A stretch of 64,000 nucleotides of DNA, from the NCBI RefSeq assembly GCF_901709675.1, contig NC_051093.1, positions 5,909,053 through 5,973,052 on the forward strand, read 5' to 3'. Position numbers and translations under genes: made by a program. Each line of letters starts with the position of its first letter. Position 1 is the first letter of the stretch. The notes under the pieces were generated by a model. That model was not told where the DNA came from. It was given only the letters and a program-made list of their open reading frames with translations, and did no database searches. The DNA comes from Syngnathus acus. Its lineage: Eukaryota; Chordata; Actinopteri; Syngnathiformes; Syngnathidae. This document shows positions 1 to 13,230 of the stretch, one piece after another.

Positions 1-92
1 GTGATTTCTATTGACACACATTCAACCATCATCGACATGCTCTTCAATTAAGAGCTTTACTCCTCCACCGGATTTGTATCCGTCTAGGTGGA

Positions 93-130
93 TAACTTCA
101 TTAACCCAAGTTAATGGGTTAATGAAGTTA
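93..130. repeat. Perfect short inverted repeat (hairpin)
   Basis: Two 16-base arms (93-108 and 115-130) are exact reverse complements around a 6-base centre. The arms contain TTAACCCA and TGGGTTAA. It could be a foldback remnant or a palindromic site; no function is assigned. Confidence 0.75.
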
Positions 131-459
131 CAGTAGTAATAGCTATCTGGATCAATATCTTCATTTGGGTCATTTGATCTTTGATGATGATTTATTTCCA
201 GGTTTATATAGTCATAGCTCGTATGCAATTCCCTCAGGTCTTGCAAATTACTTTGTGAAGCTTTTCTTGATTGAGCAGAGCTAAAAATATTTTTTTCTTA
301 GGACCTGACATACCTCAATTTTCTTTTCTTTTTTTTTTTTCTAGTATTCTCTGGAGATGATCCAATTGGCTTCACGTAGATTCTGCAGTTTGCCGTCCAT
401 GTACTTTGAATCTTTCCAAATCTTTCTTTTGTCTGCTGAGTTTCTCTTTGACTTGTAGT

Positions 460-525
460 AGTAGTACTTGTAATAGTACTAGTTGTAATACTTGTAGTAG
501 TAGTAGTAGTAGTACTTGTACATAA
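460..525. repeat. Imperfect GTA-rich simple repeat
   Basis: This is a run of GTA triplets interrupted by CTTGTAATA-type units. It produces Thr/Ser-rich and Leu-rich spurious reading frames on the minus strand. Confidence 0.7.
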
Positions 526-2040
526 TGCTGTATGAAAATCAAGCACGAATTTAATTGAAACAAAAAAACAACACAAACCATAAATGACAAATGAAGCAAT
601 TTGTAACAACATTAAAAGGTGGTGAAATCTGTCAATCAAAAATAAAGGACAAAAAAAGGAGAATAAATAAATAAATTAATATGGTGTAAAATATAATACC
701 AATACAGAATCCATAAAATTAGATTGATTACTAAATTAGTAGACAGAACCAAGTAACGGTGATAAGTGTGTTGTGTATAGCAGAGCTAATTAGAGCAACA
801 GCTGCTCTGAGTGAATGTTTCTCTGCATGTGTATGTGTCAGTGTAAATCGATTTTTTTTTTTTGCTTCTTCTAGTTTAAGATTTCAATTTCCTCTTCATT
901 CTGTGATGTCGGAAGCTGTAAATCAGTCGCGCACACGCATGCACGCACCATCTGTACACTGGAGTTTATTTACAGCATACTGTGCGAACATGGGTGATTC
1001 GATCCATTCTAATTATTTCCTTTTTCCATGTCTTCACATACGGAATATTAACCATGCAAAAATAGTGTTCTTTGTTGAAACGTCCAGTGTTTGGTCATTT
1101 TATTTATTTAATATTTACTATGTTGTCATGCTTTTGGGAAAAGCAGCAGAGCACAGCAGAACATAGCGGGCAACTTTTAATTGATACACGCCAACCACGA
1201 ATTAAAAAAAAAAAAAGGAAGCAAAACAATCAAATGCTCTCCCACTAGAATGACAGAAGGTACATCATTAATCTGTAGATCCATTTTTGTGAATCATTTT
1301 GCTAAGTGGTGAGATTTTTTTTCACGTCTTGGCTCAATAAAGATTGGAAAAGACTGAACAAATAGCTGAACACCAAAAACAAATGACAAATTAGCAAATG
1401 GAAAAACACAGTGAACATTAAGCTACTGGAAGTGGTAGGTACTGTGGGGGGAGATTAGACTCAATGGATGACTGGGACCACCATGATTCAGTGTGCCGAT
1501 TCCCTGTTGATGAGCCATAACTGCGACTGCATAATATTCTGTATGCGCATGACGCAGTGTAGACTGTATTGTGCCGTTTCTGTCGTGAGCTCTTTTCGTA
1601 GTCTCATCGGGATGACATCATGACGCTTGAAACGTTTAATATAATTGTGAGCCATTACAGATGGATTGTTCTTCCACAAATAATCCACATAATTCCACAG
1701 GGTTTCAGTTCATCATAGTCCTCCACCTACCACCACATGTAAATTGGACCCATGGAGAGACGTGTGTCTTAAAAATCTTCTGCGTGTTTTCCTTGTGGAT
1801 TCAGTTGCTTCATTGGCCTCATCACGTTTTGCACCTAATTTTGCGTTTTGGCTTTCTACCAGAGACCATTTCGCTGTCGTCTTTTACTAAGAACTGCCTC
1901 TTAGACATCATGCTAGCAGCTCTGTTGGGTTAAGTCTGCTTGTCGAGATTAATAGCTGTCTTAGCTCTGTTTGTTTTTATTCAACTGGAGGCATTTTCTT
2001 GAGAGCAATTCTGTTCATCATAAATTTCAGTCTGGTTTTA

Positions 2041-2112
2041 AATCCCGCTATTGGTGTACCACAGGGTTCTATTCTCAGCCCTATTTTGTTTTCTCTATAT
2101 TTGATTCATCGA
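2041..2112 (+). mobile_element. Non-LTR retrotransposon reverse-transcriptase fragment
   Basis: The plus-strand frame reads GVPQGSILSPILFSLYL in the middle of this stretch. This closely matches the GVPQGS...P.LF.LY block of LINE-type reverse transcriptases. The frame has no catalytic YxDD motif downstream and no continuous domain, so this is a short dead relic. The family cannot be assigned. Confidence 0.7.
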
Positions 2113-3067
2113 TCATTAATTCTGGATTTTGCATGTAGCTGAGCTTTTGAGATTGCTCATTGCCTCACATCTGAAGGAACAGAGTTCGGAAAGTCGTTAA
2201 ACGTGACTGTACCTTGTTGCTAGTTGTTAGCAAAGGCTCCTGGGGCATAGGAAGAAGACGGCTTAAAATATATAAAAAAAATACAAGTCAGTATTCAAGT
2301 TGTTCCTTCAGATACCGCGATCTTGAATTTAATGGCTCTATTCATTCTAAATCTTTTTGCACCACTGGGCCGCCACCGCAAATCTGCAGGTCACCATGGT
2401 CTATTAAAAAAAAACATATAATAGAGGAGGCATTACATCTACTTCAGAATATTGATGAGCCATGTCTGAGGATTGCTAGCTGGGTGGTTTAGAGTGCTAG
2501 CTGGAAGGTTTGGCTAGCTGCCAACCTAAGTCTCCGTCAATTTGAAAATCAGCAGTGGATTGGGAAAGTTGGCGAGTCTGGCCAGCACCAAAATGTTGCA
2601 AATTATTTCCCAAAATCTTTCAGCCCTACCCTTGACTAACCTTGACAAAAACAAAGGACGCATGTTACCCATAATCCTTTCCGGCAGCAACAAACAACCA
2701 TTTTCTGAAACCACTGTGACCCTTAAGACCGTCTCCGGGGAGATTAGCAGAGTCACTCAGAAGGACTGGAAGGCAAGAGGTCATTCAGTGGTCAAAAGAC
2801 AGACATCTCTCTTCCTAATATTTTAAAAGGTTTCACACTATACGCCTTCAAGTGGTCTTGCTGCCTTCCTGATCCTACACAGAAACATTGACCCAGTCAA
2901 GAGTTCAGAGTTCACCTGTGCTTTGTTTGCAAGTTAGTTACATACAGTACCAATTTTTAGTGTTACAATATCTTAAATTGATTCCCTCCAGGTACTCTAC
3001 TGTCCTCCCACATTCCCAAAACATTTTGGCCTATATTTGGTTATTTAAATACTAAATTTCCAACAGG

Positions 3068-3165
3068 AATTGTCAACCGGCGGTCCGCGGCCCTCTAGTG
3101 GTCCGTGGCAGTATTGTTTGTGGTCCGCGATATTGGAAACAAAAAATAATTGTAACATTTTTGAA
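3068..3165 (+). mobile_element. hAT-like element end (copy 1 of 3)
   Basis: The sequence runs TTGTCAACCGGCGGTCCGCG and continues with a second GTGGTCCG block. It is homologous, in reverse orientation, to 15170-15272 and 18836-18935. GGTCCGCGGCC-rich ends are typical of hAT-family DNA transposons in vertebrates. Only the end survives and no transposase is visible. Confidence 0.55.
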
Positions 3166-3623
3166 AATAATATAAGTTAAGAAATGTGTAAGAGTGTGAG
3201 GAATTTTCAATTAAAAATTATCAGATTAATTATATCAATTCGATCGATCGATAACTTATAAAAATGATGTGTCGGTGTGAGGCCAGCATCGATGTAAACA
3301 AGTCCAGCCCTCATCAATGTAATGCGGTGCAGAAAATTTGATACATCAATTTCAGGGGTGCTAGGATGGAAAATTGGAAAAGAAGAAGAGAGAATAGAAT
3401 CAGGCGAAGAAATGAAGACGCACAGGAGAGAAGAATTTGCGAAAAGGTGTTCTTACTTGGATCAAATGCGACATTTTTCGGGTGAAACAAAGTTCAAATT
3501 ACCATATTCCTACGTGAGTGTGCATGTGTGTGTCTGTGTGCGTGTTTCATCTTCAATGGGGTGAGTGACACCATATTTGTAAGCAAGGAAGGCCAGCAAA
3601 TGGCGTATAACACACTTAAGCAT

Positions 3624-3624
<1 letters not shown>

Positions 3625-3693
<69 letters not shown>
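3625..3693. repeat. (CA)n microsatellite
   Basis: About 34 uninterrupted CA units. Nearby shorter CA tracts lie around 3908-3931. Confidence 0.95.
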
Positions 3694-3699
<6 letters not shown>

Positions 3700-4061
3700 C
3701 AGCACGTGCATGGACAAAACTCATTATATGAAAATACTAGGTCTAAGGAAGCACTAGGGAGGTTTCTAGTATTAAGGTAGCGATCCAGACACACACATCA
3801 TACCAATTTCTGCCAGGGCCTACACTATAATGCTGAATGTGTACACACAGACTTATGCACTCATGCAGGCAGATGCACACGCACGTACCCGCCATGCACC
3901 CTCCCCACCACACACACACACACACACACATTAGCTTTGTAAGTGAACAAAAATTGAACCCTTGAACTGTGGTTAACCCTTCTTTCTTTCTTCATTGTTC
4001 TGTCTATCCGTAATTTCCTAGATTAGTTCAACAGTTGGTGGATAGGCTGCAGCAAAAAATC

Positions 4062-4065
<4 letters not shown>

Positions 4066-4131
<66 letters not shown>
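4066..4131. repeat. (TA)n microsatellite
   Basis: About 30 TA units with one TTTA interruption near the right end. Confidence 0.95.
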
Positions 4132-4423
4132 CCACAGCTTTTGCCTTTTGTCATCATTTGATACAGCTTCTTACATTTTTTTTAATACAAACGTTTCCAC
4201 AGACAATAACATCATTTTTCATCCCCATATTCTTTTATCCTTTTATGGTGAGCCACCGCGAAGCATACACAAAAGCAGGATTTCCACACTAGAAACTTCT
4301 GAACTGAACTTGAACTGGTTACCGGGTCATGAAGAGTCAAGGGGTCTTTGTAGGAGACTCTTATTTCACATATGTAACGCTACTCCCTCCATACACACAG
4401 AGACAAGAAGTGTTGTGAAATTG

Positions 4424-4438
4424 ACGCCAGGGGGCACT
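4424..4438 (+). promoter_or_regulatory. CTCF-like motif
   Basis: ACGCCAGGGGGCACT matches the consensus NCANNAGRNGGCRSY with one mismatch (G for A at position 3). It lies about 7 kb beyond the 3' end of hoxb1a, where a cluster boundary could sit. This is a motif match only. Confidence 0.35.
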
Positions 4439-5982
4439 GTCGGCGAGGCAGAGTGGTGTTTGTGGTGAACTGTGTGCGTGTTCATGAGTGGCTCAGGGTG
4501 GGGAGTGTGAAATTGTTATAGCTCCCACTCCCTCCCAAACTCATTGCAATAACCTGGCAACACTGAAACTAGAAAAATCCTTACTTCATACTTGTTCCAT
4601 ACAAGACATACTTGTTCATACAAACACCTTCATTCTTTCTGTATCTATTTTTGAAATATTGTGAAATGATTTGTTTCTATCAAACAAAAAAATAACAAGC
4701 AACTGAGTAGTCGGGCACTACAATTTTGTAACGACCTAGAATTCAAATTCTACATATGGAATTTATTAATTTACCAGGTCTGAGATTTTAATGCGATTAA
4801 TTCCATTATTTACAAATCCTGTTATTGATTAGATTTTTTTATTAATTGTCTGAAAGCACATATATAGTCTTGAATACCAACCCCCAATTTTTTTTTAACC
4901 GTTTTTAAATAAATGTTACTGAAGAGGCAGCTCTCAGCTCAAAAAGAAGTGTGGGAGCGGACTTGGGCACCCTTGATCTCAGCAAGGTCAAAACCAAGTC
5001 CATTCTTCAAGAATTCCAATCCAGCCTGTTTTTGATGTTTCCCTCCTCCAACATACCTGATTCAAATGCAGGATCATCCAAGAAGAATTCTGACTGCAAT
5101 GCAACACACAGTTCCAAATTTCAATTGGCTGATGATTACATTTGTTTATTCCTAGTCACGCTGTTGCCAAGGAAGCATCATTTTACACACGGCTGCAAAT
5201 AATGTCAACAATGTTACCACAGAATCATAAATCATATTGTTAAATGACTCAAGACAAGTAATAGAAGTAGTGACGAGTAACTAGCTTTGAGTTGGCTTTT
5301 TTAACCAAGGGGAAAATACACACGGATAAAATGAGGAAATGCAAGGAAATAATTTGTATATAATCCTTTTTATTTTTCACTAAAAATCTAAATTCTTATC
5401 TCACAATCACAAGATGCTATTGCACTCTGCGCAGAGCACATAAGAGGGTGCCTTCATGTCAAAGACTCCTCTCACCCACAGCAGACAATTCACACTTCTA
5501 CTCTGACGGCGGAGGTAGAGAACTGTGAAATGCAAGAATGCCATACTGGAGAACGATTTTTTTTGTCCCCCCCTCTGGAATTTGAGCTGACACAAATATG
5601 AGTTGGACTCTACAAACACATCATAGTGTGGTTTTATTATTAGATATTATATAATATTATATATTATTATATAAAATGTATTTGAATCAGTGGAAATTTG
5701 AATCGAGTAGCAATTTGGCATCTAATATGGAATATCGATTTATTATTTTGCTTGTTGTTAAGGCATTAGGCCTCTAGGTATAGCTGGCAGAAAGGTTGAG
5801 TGAATTGCTGCTTTTGGTCAACTGCGCTAAATTATATTCTCTTGTTCTCTGTTAAATATTAGGGGACATTCCATATTGTTGATTTTGTCAGTCGTATTAT
5901 CGGCAATTGTGAAACAGACCATGACAGAATGGGAGTGGTTCTCTGACCTCATGGTGCATGTAGCCCTTCAATTTGAGCCGTA

Positions 5983-5997
5983 CCACTAGGGGGCAAT
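5983..5997 (+). promoter_or_regulatory. CTCF-like motif
   Basis: CCACTAGGGGGCAAT matches NCANNAGRNGGCRSY with one mismatch near the end. It has the same orientation as the motif at 4424. This is a motif match only. Confidence 0.35.
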
Positions 5998-8068
5998 ACG
6001 CACCGCATCTGATATGGTGAGCCTTTCTGTGATTATGTTACCTTTATATTTCTGTGAAGGCATAACACTTCCTCCGTCCGTCCATCCATCCATCCATCCA
6101 GTTTATAATTTGTGAGTGTCTCCCAATGCGATTCTGTCTTTGCATTAAAAACACAATCACATTTTTTCCACTTAACAATGCAGAATGACTTTATAAATAC
6201 ACGGCAGATGTCCACTGTGTTTTTCTTTTTTTTTCTTTTCTACACACATCTGCCCAGAAAGCTGCTACTATGTACTTGTATGTGAGTGCCCGACAGAGGG
6301 CAAGGCAGATAAGACTTGACTGACCACCTGCTTAGGGACAGGGTTGAAGACACAAGCCTCATTTCCTCAACCTGAAACCTCATTCAAATGGGCTTTGAAA
6401 GGCGTCACACTGTGGGGGTGAGCTGCCTCTGTGTCCTTTTTTTTCCACCTGTCAATATGAAGTTATTGATGAGACAGCACACCAATAGACCTCAGGGAAA
6501 GGGACTCTCCTCCTCTCCTTACAAACTCTCGACACTTTGAAAGCTTGAAGCCTGAACAGATTCACTCTTCAACATTGCAGGATTTGAAAAGCGGAGAGTT
6601 TCGGTCTGAAATGCAAATATTTATAGGCACACATATTTAAAAGGCTAACATATGTCAAAATCCCATGTTGGCCAAAGTCTGCAGTTGTGTTTTACTTTGA
6701 CTTTGCAGAGATTCCAGACTTCCTTCTCTCACCTCACCCATAATTATTGAATATACACTTTACCTACAGCTAATAGATAATAGAATATAATGTATTACGA
6801 GATTGAGGTGAACAGAGGTGCCAGTGTGACTACATGGCACTTTGTAGGAGCACAACAGCCTGCTGTGTAAGTTTGAGCCTCAGGCAGTCAGCAGGAATGT
6901 GTCAGTAAAGTGATGAATGAAGCCAAGGCCACATCGCCCTGAGGATGAGTGTCCACCATGGGGTTCACTTGCCTCTGGGTGAATTTGTTTCTGATGCCAA
7001 GGCTGCATTAACAAGGAGGAAAGATACTGGATAGCTTTACAGGAATCAAGTGTTTCTTTTTCTAGTTGATGTAGACCAAAAAATACCAACCGATTGACTC
7101 CATTTTTTAAATTATTATCTTTTATTCCTAATTCCGGCTCTGTGATGATGTGTTTTTCTATTTCACTGGGCTAACACATTCCTCCCATGCCAAGGCTTTT
7201 TCGCTTCTCTACTTTTTTATTAAGAATGTCAAACATATGCTGAACAGATTTTAGGTTTGGATACTTGGCCATCACCTTTCTCCTTAGTTTGTGTAACAAT
7301 GCAGTTGTCATTTTGGAGGTTGGTTTCTTGCGGTGCCTCACGAAACTTCTATCGTCTTACTAAGTCACGCCCCTTAAAGACACACATTAACAAGTGAGAG
7401 GGCGACTGAGCCTTAATCAGACTTCATGAATAAAATTTCACAGCATTCTTCTTAGTGTGTTTCGATTTATTTCTCAATCTAAACTTAAAAACCTTTGTGT
7501 GTGTGTGTTTGTGTGTGATGAAATGAAGTGATGACTGAGCTTGCCACCCAGGCTCCACAACTAGTATTTCAAACGAGTTGTGGAGGTGATGAAGCTGGTG
7601 ACCAAGAGTGTGTTTACATGTTTAGATATCCCAGAGGCTCTCCAAAGGTTGACAGCGTAGCGAACCACCCGGAAAGCTAACCTACATTCCTCGCTGTAGC
7701 TCAGCGTGTGTCTGCGTGTGTGTTTGCTTGTGTGTGTGTTTGTGTGTGTGTGGGTCAACCAGAGGCCACAGCTATATCAGCGTAAGAGCCTGCTACAGAA
7801 CTGCATTACAGTGTTCGATGTATTGTCAAATGTTTTTGTTTATCTGTGAACCCACAAAGGGGAAGCACCACTTTTCTTTTTTGGGAATATGTTTTATCGT
7901 GGATATTAGATGTTCCCCTCCATGGGTTTGTGTCGGTGTCTTCTACTCCCAAGTGTATTTATGACCTCATCGATGAGAGCTTGGCTTTATATTGATGCTG
8001 GCCACACATCGACACATCGTTTTCATGTTCTATCTATATACTGTAGTTAATGAGATCAATTTTGTGTA

Positions 8069-8298
8069 CTGTGTGTAGAATTATTAGGGAATTGTGTGTA
8101 TTTTTGAGGATTTATTTTGGTTTTGAACAACTAGAGTGCTCTCAGTCAACCAAAATGTTAATAAAAATCAAACTTGAATATTTAAGAGGAATAAAAGGCT
8201 TTCTTGAAAGATGCAACTTTTTCCTGTAAATGGAAAATATGCATTGAAATGATCATACGGACAAAATACTCACTTGCCTAATAATTGTGCACACAGTG
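8069..8298. mobile_element. Small MITE with TA-flanked inverted ends
   Basis: The left end CTGTGTGTAGAATTATTAGG and the reverse complement of the right end, CTGTGTGCACAATTATTAGG, differ at two positions. TA dinucleotides flank both ends, which suggests Tc1/mariner-type insertion. The interior is about 190 bases, AT-rich and non-coding. Confidence 0.7.
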
Positions 8299-9883
8299 TA
8301 AAGGCGGCCATTTTAGTCTCCCTTGTATTACTTCTTGAGGGCCAGACAATGAGGTCATGACCACAAGATTCCATCTATCAGCAACATTTCAACCAGGCAA
8401 ACACCTTTGAGAGTAGAATGTAGGAAAACATGGCCATTACAAGACGTAGGGTTGGAAGGTTATAAGACTGTCTCAATTTTATGGCGGAATACAACCATGA
8501 TTGAGTTCTATCTTCTTCGGTTGTTGGGTTGAACAGTAGGGTAGCCAGATTTTGAGGCACTCAATCTTTTTAGAAGAAGATGATATTATTAGTCCCTAAG
8601 GAAAACTTCAATTTATGGCTTGACACTTGAGTATTTTTTTTTTTTGACTGTTATACCTATTTTTTCATTGTCAGGCCATTTTTAGGGTTACACCTTCCTT
8701 CTCCATCATTCTCAGCATTGCCAATGTAGACCTGATGGTCCACATTTATCTCTTATTAGACTCTTTACAACATTTAGGTAACAGGTTAACTGCCATTGTG
8801 TGAAGCAGTGCCAATATTGTTCTTTTGAACAGGTACCAGTGCTTTAAGTGAAAATAAAAATATGTGGCAGTAATCAATATAAGGTACCTTCTCATTTCAT
8901 ACATGGACCATAATTGAAAAAGACCTTAAAGTACAATTCAAGGCCACATCTTCTTTCTTTAAATACGGAGAGTGCATTACCAAAAAAAAAGAGAAGTCTG
9001 TCCACATCTTGGAAAAAAAAACAAAGAAAACAAAGGAACAAAACAGCTGACAGATGCTGTTGCCAGGCAAGCGGCTAGCTGCTAGCAGTTAGCCACTAAT
9101 GCTAAAGACTTGTACGTATCATATAATGATGGTGCGATTAACTAATGTTAATTTTTCAGGCATGCTCATGTTCATTAATATGTACTGTCCATTTTCAAAT
9201 AAATACATTAATTTGGAAATGATATAAAAACAGCAACCAGAAGAAATGAATTAATACTAACTGTGTTTTTGTGGATGTGTGAAGTAAGATTGTGTGTTTG
9301 GGGGAAGGGAAGGGGGGCTATCGAGATAGCATAGCTCCTGGGGTCAGTTTCCTTTGACTCTGTTGACCTTTGTTCGGGTCATTTTAGAGTTGGGCCAAAA
9401 GACGCTTGACAGTCCTTTTTACCACACCTGATCTAACCGGCAACCAGAAGTGTGGATGTTTGGATTGCGCAGTGTGTGTTCGTGCGCACATGGAGGTCAG
9501 AGTTAGGGGTTGCGGGGAGGACAGGCGCAGGTGACGCCACATCTTGTCTGCAGCACGGCATGGTGGGAAATATGAGAGCAGAGGAGGAGAGCAAGAAAGG
9601 TCAACTTGTCGTCACCGACGTGTGGCTTATCCGGGATGGGAGAAAGACGTTAGTGCAATATATTTGGGTCTGTTAAGGAGTTGGCAGGTTAGAGAAACAA
9701 TACAAGTTGGATGAGTGAGAACAAATAGTATAGAATAACACATGTAGCAGATAAAACAAAAAGATAAATCAAAATAATATACTGTGTTTATATACTGATG
9801 CTATAAACTCTATCTGCCAATTGTGTTAACGTCAGTGATCTTTTTTTCCCCCTCAGAAAGTCTGTCGAGATGTTATGCTGCTG

Positions 9884-9904
9884 GGGTCAAAGGTTATCAG
9901 GTCA
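9884..9904 (+). promoter_or_regulatory. Candidate hoxb1a 3' retinoic acid response element (DR1+DR2)
   Basis: Three nuclear-receptor half-sites occur in direct orientation. GGGTCA and AGGTTA are separated by 1 base, and AGGTTA and AGGTCA by 2 bases. The site is about 1.7 kb downstream of the hoxb1a stop codon. A DR2 RARE on the 3' side of Hoxb1 is an established vertebrate feature that drives early neural retinoid response. That this is the orthologous element is inferred from position and spacing. Confidence 0.5.
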
Positions 9905-11567
9905 GTCATTCCTCTTTGTTTTCCATGTTGAGAAAGACCAGGAGTAAAGCATTTGCAGTGATTTTTTTTTCTTTCTAAAACTTTTTTTTTAATAATATTT
10001 GCTCTAGTCACTGACAATTGCAGCAGAAGAAAAATAAAAATGCTTAAAGACACATTAGTGACAAATTGCTAACTCTCTTGACTCCAAAATGTGGTGGATT
10101 CACTTTCTCTCAGTCACTATATATATTATGTTCTGTTCTTATTATGCTATATGTAAAAAAATATATATATGTATATATTATTCTAGGGTTGAAATCTTCA
10201 ATTCAATGATTCTGGAGCACGTGGATCAATGTTTGTCTCCATGGTTACCATGGTGAATCAATGTATCACTGCTTCATTGATGATGGCTTTTTGTAATAGC
10301 CGTGCACATGCTTAACTCAAGGTTAACCTACTCTGAGTTGATATCAGCTGTTCTAGGATCACATATTATAGTTGATGGTTTTTATTCAGACATTATTGTT
10401 TAGAGTGAGACCTCACTCTGTGCATTACAATATATAAATGTGACTCTCATGGGATCACTGACAGGCTGGAAAATGACTTTCTAGACTCAGCAGGGAAAGA
10501 GAGATCATTTCAATGGCCAGCTTTTTCTTTTTAAATTTTATTTTATTTCATCAGTGCAAGTTGCATCCCTGAATCTAACTATAAAAAGTTGAATAAATCA
10601 TGCATGTAAATCATTCAGTGTGTCACGACTCAAAGAATTTGGAGCTTGATCTTTCACTTTGTTTTTCTACCATGGTATATTAAATGTGTCAAAGCATATT
10701 AAACAGACAGCCCTTGAGTAGACACACTGAAAAAACTTCAAACATGAGAAAAAGATACAAGTATCTATCATAGAAATTCTATTCTGCTATGGCTTTTTAA
10801 TAAATGGTCTCTGTGATTCAGGCTACAATTCTGACAGGACAGTCCTCGAGCAAGACTGAAACCTTAAAAAAGAAAAAAGAACAAAAGGGGGAGGGGCTTC
10901 CAGGGCAACGCAATTGGACTACCTTGTTCTCCACTGAGAAGTAAATGCTGATGGCAAATTCCATTAATCTTTAGGAATTATAAAATTCCTGACAATGGAG
11001 ACAATTGAATATGTTTCTTCTTTTACCATATTTACCATGTTGTCCAACATATAAATGCACCATGGGAAGATTAGATCACAGTAAATTAAAATAAATTTAT
11101 ATGCCCAATGGTGCCCTAAGCAAATCACACTGGCTGCCCCCCCATACATACACAAAAAAAGTTGTTGTTTTCCTAACTCATAATTTGGGATGTTTGCAAA
11201 CAATTAAGAGCAAACTTTCCAACATTTCAAAATATAAACTTTCATTTGAACCTCATCATTGTGCATTGAGGTTCCTCTTTATTGTGTAACAGAACAGCAA
11301 TTTAAGAAGCAATCCTATAGAAAATAAATAAACGATAAATATGATTCATCAGTTGTCAATTGGTAGTTTTTCGTTTATTTTGCTTTTAATTGCGTTGATG
11401 TTTACTGTGCATTTAAATTAAAATACGTAGTGTTTGATCGCACCCTCTAGAATTTGGAAACTTTATCATTTGGATAGAAATGTTGAAAGAGGTGTCACGC
11501 ACATGAATCAAAGCCAAGTTGTTCTCCAAGGCATTATTTCATTTCACATATCAACAACTTTGGATAT

Positions 11568-13230
11568 CTACTCCGAGTCGGGAGATGCGTCTGGTGAAGT
11601 GGATGCAGAGGAGCGGTCCGTTTCCTCCAGTTCCTTGTTGAAGCCACCGCCAGTGTTCAACGAACCCGAAGAGGACGACGGGCGCACCGGCGTGGACGTG
11701 CCTTCCTTCTCGCGCTTTTTCTGCTTCATGCGCCTGTTCTGGAACCAAATCTTCACCTGGGTTTCATTAAGCTCGAGAGTGGCAGCGATTTCAACTCGCC
11801 GTGCTCGGGTCAGATATTTGCTGAAGTGGAACTCCTTCTCCAATTCTGTGAGCTGCCGTGTGGTAAAGTTGGTGCGCATGGTGTTGTTTGCACCAGCCAG
11901 GCCGAAGTCAGCCACTTTAACTGAATAAATAAAAACAATTATGCAACAGTTTTATATTAGATGCGACAGAAGTTCGACATTGACTCATGGATAAATGAGT
12001 GTGCGTAATTTTGGAGGCTTCGTGTTGCGCACACCGTTAAAGAGAAAACCATTTGCTTCCCCTTTTGACTATTGTTTATTTATAGTGTGTGCTCGCGCGT
12101 GTTCGTGGGTGCGCGTATGCGTGTGTGTAATTGTGTGCAATTGTGTAATTCACCGGTCGTCTTTTTTTTTTTATATGAAACTAAAATGATGACATGCTCA
12201 ACTAGCCAACAATTATTTTATACAAAACTGGATTATCTATAGGCCCCGCCCACTCAGTTAGTTCAACAAAATGAATATTCGGGAAAGAAAACGTGAGACA
12301 TTTTTCCAACATTGTAATCACAATTTCGTCGTTTGAGTTCCCTATAATGCAATTTTTACTTTATATTAGTTTGAGGTCGATCATTTTTATGCTAAGACAT
12401 CTTGAAACTGGTGCGCTCACAAATAAAAAAAAATGCGGCACACGAACGCACGCGCACAACTCACCTGTTTTAGGTGGATTCCTCTTCACCTTCATCCAAT
12501 CAAATGTTTGTCCCTGTCCGACTGGCTGATTCTCCTCGTCCTCCCTCTTTCGCTCCAGGGAGATGGGTACCTCTCCATATCCTCCCCCGTGCAGGTAGTC
12601 CACTGCGTCCAGACTCGAGCTAACCTGAGATGGGTAATGGGAACCGACGAGGGCGCCTTGAGGCCCACAATAAGCTGTAGTCAGGGTTCCATAGCTTGGA
12701 CCACCGGTGGGGGTCGAGGTAGCAAATGTTGATTGATGATAATAGGTAGATGTTACTGGCTCGTCCAGGAAATATTGAGGATGGATGGTGTTGGCAGGGC
12801 TTGTCGTATAGTCAGTGTTTGTGGTGCAGGCCTGCTCCAAATAGGCCCCGTTATTGACAGTACTTCCGTTATGGTAGGAAGACAATAATCCGCTTTGTGT
12901 GTTGAGAAGTTGATGATAGTAGCCATTATGCGTGTGTTGATGCTCATGATGAGGTTGTTCATGATGCTGGGCCGGTTCTGTTGTCTCACTCGGTCCTCCG
13001 CTGTCAGCACTCAAGCGTTCATTATAACACAGCCTGGAACTTCTTGACACGGTGATGGGATCTTGAGGAGCGGATTGGTCCGAGTGGATGCTGTCGTTGG
13101 TCAGCTGGAAATCTTGATGCTGATCCAAAGGATGATGATGCAAATGCTGATGGTATCCAGATTTAGGTCTACAATAGGATCGATTACTAACTGAATATTG
13201 CATAAATGAGTTCATATTCGTTGTGTCCAT
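11568..13230 (-). CDS. hoxb1a: Homeobox protein Hox-B1a (two exons)
   Basis: Anterior Hox transcription factor for rhombomere 4 identity, acting in the nucleus with Pbx and Meis/Prep partners. Exon 1 is 13230-12465 and exon 2 is 11920-11568; together they encode 372 residues. The donor is CAG|GTGAG and the acceptor TTCAG, phase 1, with a 544-base intron. The hexapeptide TFDWM (residues 242-246) is the paralogue-1 form. The homeodomain spans about 267-326, starts NNTMRTNF, and has W48, F49 and N51 of helix 3 intact. Exon 1 is rich in His and Gln. I used the first ATG (13230); a second Met five codons on (MNSF) aligns better with the usual Hox1 start and may be used instead. An AATAAA at 11374-11379 (minus) is a plausible poly(A) signal. 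Paralogue 1 is clear, and the B cluster is set by the neighbours. Confidence 0.97.

Larger units (their letters stand above)
1..9800. other. 3' flank of hoxb1a, no recognisable gene
   Basis: No reading frame here looks like a conserved protein. The open frames are short, low in complexity, or overlap repeats. The stretch is AT-rich and holds microsatellites, transposon scraps and one small MITE, listed separately. In many fishes skap1 lies beyond hoxb1a, but I see no exon of it. A minus-strand frame at 22-246 (74 codons) matches nothing I recognise and I do not call it a gene. Confidence 0.6.

Noticed and set aside
22-639. Minus-strand frames at the window start as a neighbouring gene such as skap1
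   Set aside because: They have no similarity to the PH/SH3 adaptor sequence I know, and the second frame is a simple repeat translation.
9364-9381. Everted half-sites TGACCT and GGGTCA downstream of hoxb1a
   Set aside because: The everted spacing is not a standard RAR/RXR site, and the direct-repeat site at 9884 is a better candidate.
11434-11928. 164-codon plus-strand frame opposite hoxb1a exon 2
   Set aside because: It is antisense to the homeobox exon; its length comes from the conserved coding strand.
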